Shown: positions 30,507-37,062 of the stretch, piece by piece
Layout: the number at the start of each line of letters is the position of its first letter
Numbering within the stretch: position 1 is the first letter of the stretch
Origin: CAMEON01 sp045128275
GTDB lineage: Bacteria; Bacillota; Clostridia; Oscillospirales; CAG-272
DNA length: 37,062 nucleotides
Reading direction: 5' to 3'
NCBI GenBank assembly: GCA_045128275.1
Contig: JBGVRH010000032.1
Location: forward strand, 1-37,062
The notes under the pieces: generated by a model
The model's database searches: none
The model's input: the letters and a program-made list of their open reading frames with translations, nothing else
Told to the model about the DNA's origin: nothing
Position numbers and translations under genes: made by a program

Positions 30507-31721
30507 TCACTCCGCCACAAACTCGATGGACGAGAACAGCGCGAAGGTTCCTGGCAGGGCGTCTATGGTGATGTATACGGGGCCCTTGTAGTTGACCTTG
30601 CTCAGGTCGATCTCGATAGCCTGCACTCTCCAGCCGCCCAGGTTGTAGTTCGCATAGGCGATGATGTCCTTGGACTCGGGAGACATCTGGCCGTTGGTGT
30701 CGACCTTGGTCAGCATGATGCGGTTGTGGGCGTTGGCGTTGTAGCGGTCAACGGTAGTTTGGGAGTTATCGCAGCCCCACATAATGATGACCTTACTGTA
30801 CTTGGAAAGATCCACCGTCCCCACACCGATAGCGCCCTGGTGCAAAAGCGCGCCCTTTTCCACACCGCCCGCGGCCACCATGCCGTTGGAGGTATCCTGG
30901 ATATGGGGATTGTGACCCGAGACCGTCCAGGAGTCGATGGGCACGTTCCAGTAGGAGCCGTCCAGCCGTACAGGCTGTTGGGTCAGGTTCACGGTGTAGT
31001 CACGGATGACGCTCACCACGCCCTCGTCCAGACGAACACAGAACTGGATCTTGTTCTCACCCAGCTTCAGAGCCTCACCGGTCAGTCCGCCGCTGAAACG
31101 GGCGCAGTTCTTCGCCCCCAGCTTCTTGGCCATATCCACCACCGAAGAGTCGGCCTCCTTGGCATAGCTCTCGGAGAAGAACTCCTCTCCGTTGACGATG
31201 TAGCCGAACTCGTACTCCTTGGAGTCAAAGGCCACCCAGCCCCAGTCCACGAAGACCGCCACCTGTCCGATGCCCATGGTAATGACACGGTTTTTCCAGC
31301 TTCCGTACTGCCCCACCTCAAAGGCGGAGCCGATCTCCTTACCCATGTTGTTGAGGTAGCGGAGTCCTTCGTTGGAGGTGTAGACCAGCTTACCGGGGCC
31401 TGTGAATTCGGGCTCAGGCTCGGTCTCGGGCTCGGTGAGAGCCTCGGTGTCGGTGTCGTCGGGAACGGTAGCCTCGCCGCTATCCTCCTCCGAGGTGTGC
31501 TCGGACTCGGGAGCCGTCTCCTCGGGAGCCGTATCGGAAGGCTCCTCGGTCTCGGTGTCGATATCGGGGATCTCGGCGGAGTCCTCTACGGTAGTCTCCT
31601 CGGTAACACCCGTATCCATGGTATCGGTATCGGAGGGGGTATCGCCGTCGCAGGCGGCAAAAGCCACCGCCGCGCACAGCAAAAGCGCCCCGATCAGTAT
31701 CAGTTTTCTCACGTTCTTCAC
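30507..31721 (-). CDS. Surface lipoprotein with acidic linker and uncharacterised C-terminal domain
   Basis: The 404-residue protein has a lipoprotein signal (VKNVRKLILIGALLLCAAVA, lipobox FAAC, anchor C24), then about 80 residues very rich in Glu, Asp and Thr, a middle region (TGPGKLVYTSNEGLRYLNN), and a C-terminal domain of about 150 residues. That domain matches the protein at the right edge of the window: shared MVAAGG, GALLHQGA, DLSKYSKV, NRIML and AIEIDL. I chose GTG 31721, preceded by AAAGGA; the ATG at 31754 overlaps the -10 box and cannot be translated from that promoter. The C-terminal domain looks like an all-beta, perhaps carbohydrate-binding module, but I do not recognise the family. 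It is a single-gene unit. Confidence 0.82.
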   Translation of the reverse strand: MKNVRKLILIGALLLCAAVAFAACDGDTPSDTDTMDTGVTEETTVEDSAEIPDIDTETEEPSDTAPEETAPESEHTSEEDSGEATVPDDTDTEALTEPETEPEPEFTGPGKLVYTSNEGLRYLNNMGKEIGSAFEVGQYGSWKNRVITMGIGQVAVFVDWGWVAFDSKEYEFGYIVNGEEFFSESYAKEADSSVVDMAKKLGAKNCARFSGGLTGEALKLGENKIQFCVRLDEGVVSVIRDYTVNLTQQPVRLDGSYWNVPIDSWTVSGHNPHIQDTSNGMVAAGGVEKGALLHQGAIGVGTVDLSKYSKVIIMWGCDNSQTTVDRYNANAHNRIMLTKVDTNGQMSPESKDIIAYANYNLGGWRVQAIEIDLSKVNYKGPVYITIDALPGTFALFSSIEFVAE

Positions 31722-31752
31722 GGTCAGTATCCTTTCGCGGAATATTGACACC

Positions 31753-31781
31753 ATTATACAGTATCCGCCCCAAAAAATCAA
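31753..31781 (-). promoter_or_regulatory. Promoter of the acidic-linker lipoprotein gene
   Basis: On the minus strand TTGATT (31781-31776) and TATAAT (31758-31753) are 17 bp apart. The start should be near 31746, giving a leader of about 25 bases before the GTG at 31721. Confidence 0.8.
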
Positions 31782-31835
31782 GTACAACCGAAAAAGATTC
31801 ATAAAGAATTCACCGTATGGAGACAGGCCACGCCC

Positions 31836-31871
31836 AAAAGAAAGGGACACCGCCCGAAAGCGGTATCCCTT
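31836..31871 (-). terminator. Terminator of the aconitase X genes
   Basis: On the minus strand AAGGGATACCGC pairs with GCGGTGTCCCTT (one wobble pair) around TTTCGG, followed by TCTTTT. Confidence 0.8.
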
Positions 31872-31891
31872 GCGTGTATCGTCAGAGGAGC

Positions 31892-32335
31892 TTACTCCAC
31901 CTCAACGATCCCGTTTTCCTTGACGGTGACGGTCATGCCGTCCTTGACGTAGGCCAGGAACTCATCGCCCAGGCAATCCACCACGGGCATGGACACACCC
32001 TCCACCCACACGTCGGCCAGGATCGCGCCGGCGGCGGCCAGAGAGTCGATATGGTTGGCGAAGAGCATACAGGCGGGGTTCTTCTCCATGGCGCAGGCAC
32101 AGTACAGCACCAGTCCCCCCGTGGTAGAGCCGATGGTCTGGGGCAGGCAGAGGGCCTTGCCGATCATGGGCTTACCGTGAATATCCTTGTTATTCTGGTC
32201 GCCGCACTTGACCTCCTTGTCCCCGAACTGGAGTGCCATCTGGAAGGAAGCCAGGGTGTTGAAGCCTTCGGTGGTGACCAGAGCCTCGGCGGTGCAGGTG
32301 CCGGGGGCTACGACTCTTCCCTTGAACTGTTTCAT
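31892..32335 (-). CDS. Aconitase X swivel (small) subunit
   Basis: The 147-residue protein begins MKQFKGRVVAPGTCTAEALV and contains GKALCLPQTIGSTTGGLVLY and LFANHIDSLAAAGAILAD, the pattern of the aconitase X swiveling domain (DUF126). It completes the active site of the large subunit encoded just upstream. ATG 32335 is chosen because AAGGAGG lies about 9 bases upstream and it is separated by a single base from the stop of the large-subunit gene (TGA-T-ATG), so the two are translationally coupled. A start at 32362 would overlap the large subunit. Confidence 0.92.
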   Translation of the reverse strand: MKQFKGRVVAPGTCTAEALVTTEGFNTLASFQMALQFGDKEVKCGDQNNKDIHGKPMIGKALCLPQTIGSTTGGLVLYCACAMEKNPACMLFANHIDSLAAAGAILADVWVEGVSMPVVDCLGDEFLAYVKDGMTVTVKENGIVEVE

Positions 32336-32336
32336 A

Positions 32337-33611
32337 TCACTTTCCCTCCTTGGTAATGGCATTGAGGATCTCGGCGTCGGTGTAGTAGCGTGCGCTGGTG
32401 TAGGTGCGGAGCTTGTTGGACGAGGTGATGACGGGCATCTTCTTGCACAGAGGGTTGTTCATGTACATGAGGGGACAGATGTAGGAGGTGATCACACCCG
32501 TAGCCTTGAGTCTGGCGGCGTACTCCGTCTCGTTGAAGGTCTCCAGCACCTTGGGAGCGGCGGTCAGGACGGTGGGGATCAAGACCTTCTTGTTCCCGTT
32601 TGCCTTCAAACCTTCCTCGATCTTGTCCGTCCAGTCCTTCAGCTGCTCCAGAGACAGGTGAGGACAGCCCACGAAGCAGAGCTTGGGGGTGGCATCGGGG
32701 TTCTTCCACATAACGGGGTAGTTGGCCTGGACGCGGGCCAGCTCGGCATCGTCGATGACGTACTCCTTCGCGCCCTCGGCAATGAGGGACTCGCCCTGTT
32801 CCACGGCCTCGGGGGTGAGGTTTGCGATGTGGTACAGACCCACCGCGCCGTTGGAGGCGGTGGCCGCGCCGAAGTCCTTCAGGTAGGAGCAGGCGGCATC
32901 GTTCAGCTCAGTACCGATCCACTGATCCAGACCCACCACGTAGGGCACGTCCTCCATGACCTTCATACCGATGGCCGAGCCAAGAAGCTGTGCCTCGGGC
33001 TTCTGGGTGGTCTGAACCTTGACCACCCAAGTAGCCTTTCTGCCCTCGTCGGTCAAAAGCCCGAAGTAGGGCACGTAGCCCACGATGGAGCCCATGATGT
33101 CGATGATACCCGAATTGCGGTTACACCGTGCGCCCAGCACGGAATTGGCGTAGACCACGGCGGAGGACTCTGCCCAGGAGAGGACGTCACCCTTCTTCGG
33201 CTTGTTGCCCACCTCGTCCATGTAGCAGGTGCAGGAGAAGGCATCCTTGTTCATGAGACCCAGCTTCTCCAGCTGATCCTCGTAGTAGCCCTGCTTGGTG
33301 TACATGAACTTATTGAAGACGAAATTCTGCAGGAAATTGGCAGGGACGTTCCTGTCCAGGGGACGGGGATCCACCGAGAACTGCTGACCCGAGCAGACAC
33401 CCGCGTCCAGCAGCTGCTGCATGAGATCGTACACGGGGGACATGACCTTCAGACCGAAGGAGGTCACCAGATGGTTGTAGGTGGAGGTGATGGGCACCAG
33501 CTTCTCGGCCTCGAAGGCATCGCCGTACATGACGAGGGTCTTCATGACCTTGGCCATAGTCTCACCCTTTTCGCCGTTGAGAATGGCCTGTTGCTCTTGT
33601 GTCAGGATCAT
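32337..33611 (-). CDS. Aconitase X catalytic (large) subunit
   Basis: The 424-residue protein belongs to aconitase X (DUF521). Key blocks are SCTCYMDEVGNKPKKGDVLS, the WAESSAVVYANSVLGARCNR stretch, DIMGSIVGYVPYFGL and FVGCPHLSLEQL. Bacterial members are known as cis-3-hydroxy-L-proline dehydratases and archaeal ones as mevalonate 5-phosphate dehydratases; the cysteines suggest an iron-sulfur site. Here cis-3-hydroxyproline dehydration is the default guess, but the usual proline racemase or pyrroline-carboxylate reductase partners are absent. ATG 33611 follows AAGGAG at about 9 bases; a longer reading to 33677 has no ribosome site. It is followed by the small subunit. Confidence 0.92.
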   Translation of the reverse strand: MILTQEQQAILNGEKGETMAKVMKTLVMYGDAFEAEKLVPITSTYNHLVTSFGLKVMSPVYDLMQQLLDAGVCSGQQFSVDPRPLDRNVPANFLQNFVFNKFMYTKQGYYEDQLEKLGLMNKDAFSCTCYMDEVGNKPKKGDVLSWAESSAVVYANSVLGARCNRNSGIIDIMGSIVGYVPYFGLLTDEGRKATWVVKVQTTQKPEAQLLGSAIGMKVMEDVPYVVGLDQWIGTELNDAACSYLKDFGAATASNGAVGLYHIANLTPEAVEQGESLIAEGAKEYVIDDAELARVQANYPVMWKNPDATPKLCFVGCPHLSLEQLKDWTDKIEEGLKANGNKKVLIPTVLTAAPKVLETFNETEYAARLKATGVITSYICPLMYMNNPLCKKMPVITSSNKLRTYTSARYYTDAEILNAITKEGK

Positions 33612-33675
33612 AGGATTCGACTCCTTTTTAACATATTGTTGATTTTTTATCTTATTGTTTCTAATTCGCAATGGC

Positions 33676-33756
33676 AATAAAGTTCTTGGGGATCCTTAAG
33701 ACCCTTTTTTCAAAAAGGGTCTTACGCCGCCGGAGGCCGTTCCCCTCGTTCTCACA
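33676..33756 (-). repeat. Short relative of the dispersed elements (copy E)
   Basis: On the minus strand the sequence reads GAACGAGGGGAACGGCC then CTCCGGCGGC, a hairpin TAAGACCC/GGGTCTTA around a T/A-rich loop, and GGATCCCCAAGAACTTT. The order of modules is that of copies A and C, but the long conserved block and both outer termini are missing. It starts at the reductase stop codon and separates that gene from the aconitase X genes; the hairpin may act as a weak terminator. Confidence 0.65.
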
Positions 33757-35815
33757 GCTTCATGCACACGTCCCACGCGCCCCAAATGACGGTGCGCAAG
33801 TTGCCCACGCTCTTGGCGTCACCGATGACATGCACACCCTTGGTAGCCACGGGAGCGGGGTTGTAGCCAACAGACAGGATCACGGAATCGGCGGGGATGG
33901 TCTCGGTTGTGCCGTCCTTGTGGGTGACGGTCACACCCTCGGCCGTGATCTCGGAGACGGCGGTCTCCAGATGGACGGGGACGTTGTTGGTCTTGAAGCA
34001 GTCGCGGAGGTAGGAGGTGTTGGCCAGGCAGATGCCGGGGGTGGTGATGAGATCGTCCTGCATCTCCACGATGGCGGGCTTCTTGCCCTGGAGGAACAGG
34101 TCGTAGGCGATCTCACAACCCGTCAAACCGCCGCCGATGACCACCACGTTCTCACCCACGGTCTTGTTGCCCAGCAGGTAGTCCACGGCCTCGATGGCGG
34201 TGTCCGCCCCCTTGATGGGCAGTCTCTTGGCCTTGGCACCCGTGGCCACAATGATCTCGTCGGCATCCAGAGCCTTGATATCCGTGACTTCGGTGTTCAT
34301 CTTCACGGTAATGGGGAGCTTCTGCACCTCGCGGATGTACCACGCGATCAGCTCACGATCCTTCTCCTTGAAGGAGGGCGCGGCGGCGGCGATGAAGACA
34401 CCGCCCAGCTTGTCGCTCTTCTCGTACAGAGTGACCGAGTGCCCCCGCTTGGCGCAGAGGATAGCTGCCTCCATACCGCCGATACCGCCGCCGATGACAG
34501 CGATCTTCTTTACCTTCTTGGCGGGTTGGATGGAATATTTCTTGGATTGCATGGTCTCGGGATTCAGGGCGCAGCGAGCCAGACCCATGGTGTCGGTGAG
34601 ATCCTGGGTATTGGCGTGACCCTTGGACTTGGAGAAGTTGAAGCAGCCCGCATGACAGCAGATGCAGGGACGGATGTCCTCCAGGCGATCCTCGATGAGC
34701 TTGGTGATCCACGCGGGATCCGCCAGGAACTGGCGGGCCACACCCATGGCGTCGATGCGCCCCTCGGCCACGGCCTTGGCGCCCACATCGGGCTCCATGC
34801 GGCCAGCGCAGACCACGGGGATGTCCACGAACTGCTTGATGTGGGCCACGTCCTCCAGGTTGCAGTTCTGGGGCATGTACATCGGGGGATGGGCCCAGTA
34901 CCAGGAGTCATAGGTGCCGTTGTCGGCGTTGAGCATATCGTAGCCCGCGTCCTGGAGGTACTTGGCGGCCTTTTCGGACTCGGCCATGTTACGGCCTACC
35001 TCCACGTAGTCCTCTCCGGGCATAGCGCCCTCGCAGAAGCCCTTCATCTTGGACTCCACAGAATAACGGAGGGACACGGGGAAATCCTCGCCGCAGGCCT
35101 CCTTGATGGCTCTCACCACGTCGGTGGCGAAGCGATAACGGTTCTCAAAGCTTCCGCCGTAGTCATCGGTACGCTTGTTGAAGAACTCCATGGAGAACTG
35201 ATCCAAAAGGTAGCCCTCGTGCACCGCGTGAACCTCCACGCCGTCCACCCCCGCGTCCTTGCAGAGCTTGGCGGTCTTGGCGAAGGCCTCAATGATCTCG
35301 TGGATCTGCTCCAGGGTCATCTCGGGGCACTCGATATCGGGAGCCCAGCGGGAGGGCTGGGGGCTGGGGGAGGCCAGCTCATGGCTGGTGTCGATGATGG
35401 GCTTGACGATGGCGCGGGTGAACTTGTTGCGGTGGAGGGGCGCTACCAGCTCGGTGATGGCCCAGGAGCGGCCCATGCCCGCGGTGAGCTGGATGAAGAG
35501 CTTGGCACCCGTCTTGTGGATCTTCTCCATGAAGACCTTCAGCTCCTCGAACATCTTGGGGTTCTGCCACAGCCACTTGCCCCAGAAGGTGTCGCGCAAA
35601 GGGGCGATGCCGGGGATGATGAGGCCCACGTTGTTCCTGGCTCTCTCCAGAAAGAAGTTGGCGGCCTCCTTGTCGAACTTACACCCCGTCAGCTCAAACC
35701 AGCCGAACAGGGAGGTGCCGCCCATAGGGCAGAGGACGATGCGGTTCTTGATCTCCACGTCCCGGATCTTCCAGGGGGTGAACAACGCCTCGTATTGGGG
35801 ATCGTACTTTTCCAT
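33752..35815 (-). CDS. Old-yellow-enzyme family NADH:flavin oxidoreductase with 4Fe-4S and FAD domains (BaiCD/FadH-like)
   Basis: The 687-residue protein has an FMN barrel (about 1-370; LFTPWKIRDVEIKNRIVLCP, and EVHAVHEGYLLDQF with the H-x-x-H pair), a 4Fe-4S motif (CICCHAGCF then LARCALNP, C-x2-C-x3-C-x11-C type), and a C-terminal FAD/NAD(P) half with two dinucleotide-binding loops (IAVIGGGIGGMEAA and VVVIGGGLTGCEIA). This is the layout of 2,4-dienoyl-CoA reductase, BaiCD/BaiH and cinnamate reductase. It reduces an activated C=C bond with NAD(P)H in the cytoplasm; the substrate cannot be told from sequence. ATG 35815 follows AAGGAG at about 6 bases. It is 30 bp after a MarR gene on the same strand, suggesting control by that regulator. 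Confidence 0.93.
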   Translation of the reverse strand: MEKYDPQYEALFTPWKIRDVEIKNRIVLCPMGGTSLFGWFELTGCKFDKEAANFFLERARNNVGLIIPGIAPLRDTFWGKWLWQNPKMFEELKVFMEKIHKTGAKLFIQLTAGMGRSWAITELVAPLHRNKFTRAIVKPIIDTSHELASPSPQPSRWAPDIECPEMTLEQIHEIIEAFAKTAKLCKDAGVDGVEVHAVHEGYLLDQFSMEFFNKRTDDYGGSFENRYRFATDVVRAIKEACGEDFPVSLRYSVESKMKGFCEGAMPGEDYVEVGRNMAESEKAAKYLQDAGYDMLNADNGTYDSWYWAHPPMYMPQNCNLEDVAHIKQFVDIPVVCAGRMEPDVGAKAVAEGRIDAMGVARQFLADPAWITKLIEDRLEDIRPCICCHAGCFNFSKSKGHANTQDLTDTMGLARCALNPETMQSKKYSIQPAKKVKKIAVIGGGIGGMEAAILCAKRGHSVTLYEKSDKLGGVFIAAAAPSFKEKDRELIAWYIREVQKLPITVKMNTEVTDIKALDADEIIVATGAKAKRLPIKGADTAIEAVDYLLGNKTVGENVVVIGGGLTGCEIAYDLFLQGKKPAIVEMQDDLITTPGICLANTSYLRDCFKTNNVPVHLETAVSEITAEGVTVTHKDGTTETIPADSVILSVGYNPAPVATKGVHVIGDAKSVGNLRTVIWGAWDVCMKL

Positions 35816-35845
35816 GGTTCTGTCTCCTTATGTAGATGTTGGGAT

Positions 35846-36313
35846 TCAATCCTCATACCCGTCGCAAAGAGCGCGCAGGTTCTCGTCGATCTGCTTCAGA
35901 GTGCGGTACATACCTGCCCGCTCCTCCTCATTAACCCCCATACTGACCGCCTCCAGGACATAGTCGATCCGCTCGGCCAGACGGCGGGCGGTTTCGCTTC
36001 CCTTTTCGGTCAGGACCAGAGGGGATCGATAATGCTTCCCTCCCTCGCGGACGCGCTCGGAAGCACTTCCCTCCCGGACCAGGAAGCCGTTGTTCTCCAG
36101 GTACAGCAAAGAGCGGGACACGGCGGCCTTGTCCTCGTCGCAGACCTCGCAAAGCTCGGCGGCGGTCATGGAGGGGTTCTTATGCAGGTAATACAGGCAG
36201 GATACGTGGGGACTCTTCAGCCCATGCTCTGACATTTCCTCGGTCTTGATGCGGCGGATACTGCGGTTGATCGAGGCGATCAGCACGGTAAAGGTCTCGA
36301 AGCGATTTTCCAT
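35846..36313 (-). CDS. MarR-family transcriptional regulator
   Basis: The 155-residue protein has the MarR winged helix: SPHVSCLYYLHKNPSMTAAE, then LCEVCDEDKAAVSRSLLYLE with the recognition helix, a wing (SERVREGGKHYRSPLVLTEKG), and terminal dimerisation helices. Cysteines at SCLYY, ELC and EVC could allow redox or electrophile sensing. ATG 36313 follows GGAGAAA about 10 bases upstream. It is the first gene of a two-gene unit with the flavin reductase. An imperfect palindrome at 36336-36353 overlaps the expected transcription start, so autorepression with release by the reductase's substrate is likely. Confidence 0.93.
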   Translation of the reverse strand: MENRFETFTVLIASINRSIRRIKTEEMSEHGLKSPHVSCLYYLHKNPSMTAAELCEVCDEDKAAVSRSLLYLENNGFLVREGSASERVREGGKHYRSPLVLTEKGSETARRLAERIDYVLEAVSMGVNEEERAGMYRTLKQIDENLRALCDGYED

Positions 36314-36335
36314 AATACAGTTTCTCCATTGGTGC

Positions 36336-36353
36336 TTGTTGTGAAATCAACTA
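36336..36353. promoter_or_regulatory. Probable MarR operator
   Basis: TTGTTG-TGAAAT-CAACTA has arms matching at five of six positions. It lies between the -10 box (36362-36367) and the MarR gene, over the expected start of transcription. Confidence 0.5.
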
Positions 36354-36361
36354 CTTTCTTC

Positions 36362-36390
36362 ATTATATCACAGCCCCCCCTTTTTGTCAA
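36362..36390 (-). promoter_or_regulatory. Consensus promoter of the MarR-reductase unit
   Basis: On the minus strand TTGACA (36390-36385) and TATAAT (36367-36362) are 17 bp apart. Confidence 0.88.
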
Positions 36391-36422
36391 CAGCCACATA
36401 GGAAAATTCTTCCCGTCCCATC

Positions 36423-36450
36423 AAAAAAATCCCCGCCCATGCGGGCGGGG
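36423..36450 (-). terminator. Terminator of the right-edge gene
   Basis: CCCCGCCC (36431-36438) and GGGCGGGG (36443-36450) form a perfect stem with loop ATGC; on the minus strand it is followed by seven or more T. Confidence 0.93.
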
Positions 36451-36466
36451 ACGGGATAACTTGGAA

Positions 36467-37062
36467 TCAAGCGATGAACTCGATGGAGCCGATCAGCATG
36501 AAGGTGCCGGCCAGAGTGTCCCAGGTGATGAACACGGGGCCGTTGTAATCCACAGCGGTCAGGTCGATCTCGATAGCGGTGAGAGCCCAGCCGGAGGGAG
36601 TGTAGTCAACGGAAGCGATCACGTTCTCGTTGGCAGGAGCGTTGGTCATGTGGTTATCAGCCTTGGACAGCATGATGCGGTTGGTACCGTTGGCAGCATG
36701 CTTGTCGATGGTAACCTGAGAACCGTCAATACCGTACTTGACGATGACCTTGGAGTACTTGGACAGGTCGATCTCACCGATGCCGACTGCACCCTGGTGC
36801 AGGAGCGCGCCGGAGTCGATACCGCCTGCGGCGACCATGGGAGAATTGGCATGGCCCTCCTTGCCGACGATCTGGGCGCAGTGACCGGAAACGGTCCACT
36901 GATCCTGGGGAACGTTGTAGCTCTCAACGGTAGGCTCCTCGGGAACCACGGGGGTCTCGGGCTCCTCTTCAGCTACCTTGGTGTAGGCATAGACCTCATA
37001 GATGGAGAACCAGTGAGGAGTGGAAGGATTGGCGGAGTCGTCCAGACGGGTGAACTTGATGT
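36467..37062 (-). CDS. C-terminal part of a larger protein: discoidin-like end plus the shared uncharacterised domain (partial)
   Basis: The frame is open to the window edge, so only the last 197 residues are seen and the start lies outside. The first visible part, IKFTRLDDSANPS then HWFSIYEVYAYTK, resembles the end of an F5/8-type C (discoidin) carbohydrate-binding domain. An acidic linker (VAEEEPETPVVPEEPTVES) leads to a domain of about 150 residues matching the C-terminus of the lipoprotein at 30507-31721 (VPQDQWTVSGH, MVAAGG, GALLHQGA, DLSKYSKV, GPVFITWDTLAGTF). It is probably a secreted surface protein that binds or acts on carbohydrate. It ends at a strong terminator. Confidence 0.8.
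   Translation of the reverse strand, partial: IKFTRLDDSANPSTPHWFSIYEVYAYTKVAEEEPETPVVPEEPTVESYNVPQDQWTVSGHCAQIVGKEGHANSPMVAAGGIDSGALLHQGAVGIGEIDLSKYSKVIVKYGIDGSQVTIDKHAANGTNRIMLSKADNHMTNAPANENVIASVDYTPSGWALTAIEIDLTAVDYNGPVFITWDTLAGTFMLIGSIEFIA

Noticed and set aside
30193..30520. Short reading frames inside element copy C, some similar to frames in copy A
   Set aside because: The similarity follows from the shared DNA repeat; there are no ribosome sites and the frames run through hairpins.
33671..36232. Long plus-strand reading frame (853 codons) opposite the flavin reductase and MarR genes
   Set aside because: It crosses two well-supported genes and the spacer between them and encodes no recognisable domain.
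1..37062. CRISPR array, tRNA or rRNA genes, prophage or integrase
   Set aside because: No regularly spaced repeats, no recognisable tRNA or rRNA sequence and no recombinase or phage structural gene were seen. The repeated sequences are a few dispersed intergenic elements.

Overview
The window looks like chromosomal DNA of an uncultured, fairly GC-rich Firmicute of class Clostridia (Oscillospirales-like, probably a gut or rumen anaerobe). The signs are AGGAGG ribosome binding sites in front of most genes, textbook sigma-A promoters with 16-17 bp spacing, Gram-positive type lipoprotein signals, GCCCCGC-type terminators, an anaerobe's gene set (corrinoid methyl transfer, iron-sulfur old-yellow-enzyme reductase, aconitase X) and short dispersed intergenic elements of the kind common in such genomes. 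The taxonomic placement is inference from style, not from a marker gene.

Layout. (1) 131-11544, minus strand: a long apparent operon of eight ORFs. In order of transcription it encodes a UroD-like methyltransferase, an AraC regulator fused in frame to a complete corrinoid protein, three more UroD-like methyltransferases, a 1013-residue secreted lipoprotein with a GH99/GH71-like catalytic domain, a DUF2284 cysteine-rich protein and a RACo-type reductive activator (2Fe-2S + DUF4445). (2) 11733-12587, plus strand: a divergent AraC regulator, with a two-site direct-repeat operator (21 bp period) between it and the operon. (3) 12645-14771, minus: two more UroD-like methyltransferases. (4) 14975-15574, minus: a TlpA/ResA-type thioredoxin lipoprotein. 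(5) 15797-22082, plus: a MalEFG-type sugar importer whose ATPase carries about 270 extra C-terminal residues; two dispersed elements lie between its genes. (6) 22189-22594: a small type I toxin-antitoxin-like locus (38-residue holin-like toxin plus antisense promoter). (7) 22716-24657: MATE exporter and GrpB-like protein. (8) 24811-28154: three consecutive paralogous XRE regulators, each with its own promoter and terminator. (9) 28282-30180: a DUF4965/glutaminase-A-like presumed glycosidase. (10) 30507-31721 and the right edge (36467-37062): two proteins sharing an uncharacterised C-terminal domain. (11) 31892-33611, minus: both subunits of aconitase X. (12) 33752-36313, minus: a MarR regulator and a BaiCD/FadH-like flavin/iron-sulfur reductase.

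How it may work together. The corrinoid protein, its reductive activator, DUF2284 and six divergent UroD-family methyltransferases form a corrinoid-dependent methyl-transfer system. No MtaB/MttB-type substrate enzyme and no pterin-binding (methyl-tetrahydrofolate) methyltransferase is present, so the UroD-like proteins probably include the substrate demethylases and the final methyl acceptor step is encoded elsewhere. A secreted glycan-hydrolase-like lipoprotein sits in the same operon and a sugar importer lies next door. My leading hypothesis is therefore catabolism of an O-methylated glycan or glycoside, with the sugar imported and its methyl group removed by the corrinoid system. This is inference; the substrate is unknown. 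The AraC-corrinoid fusion is the most unusual single object: it could be a regulator that reads the state of the corrinoid it carries, with free corrinoid protein made from an internal start.
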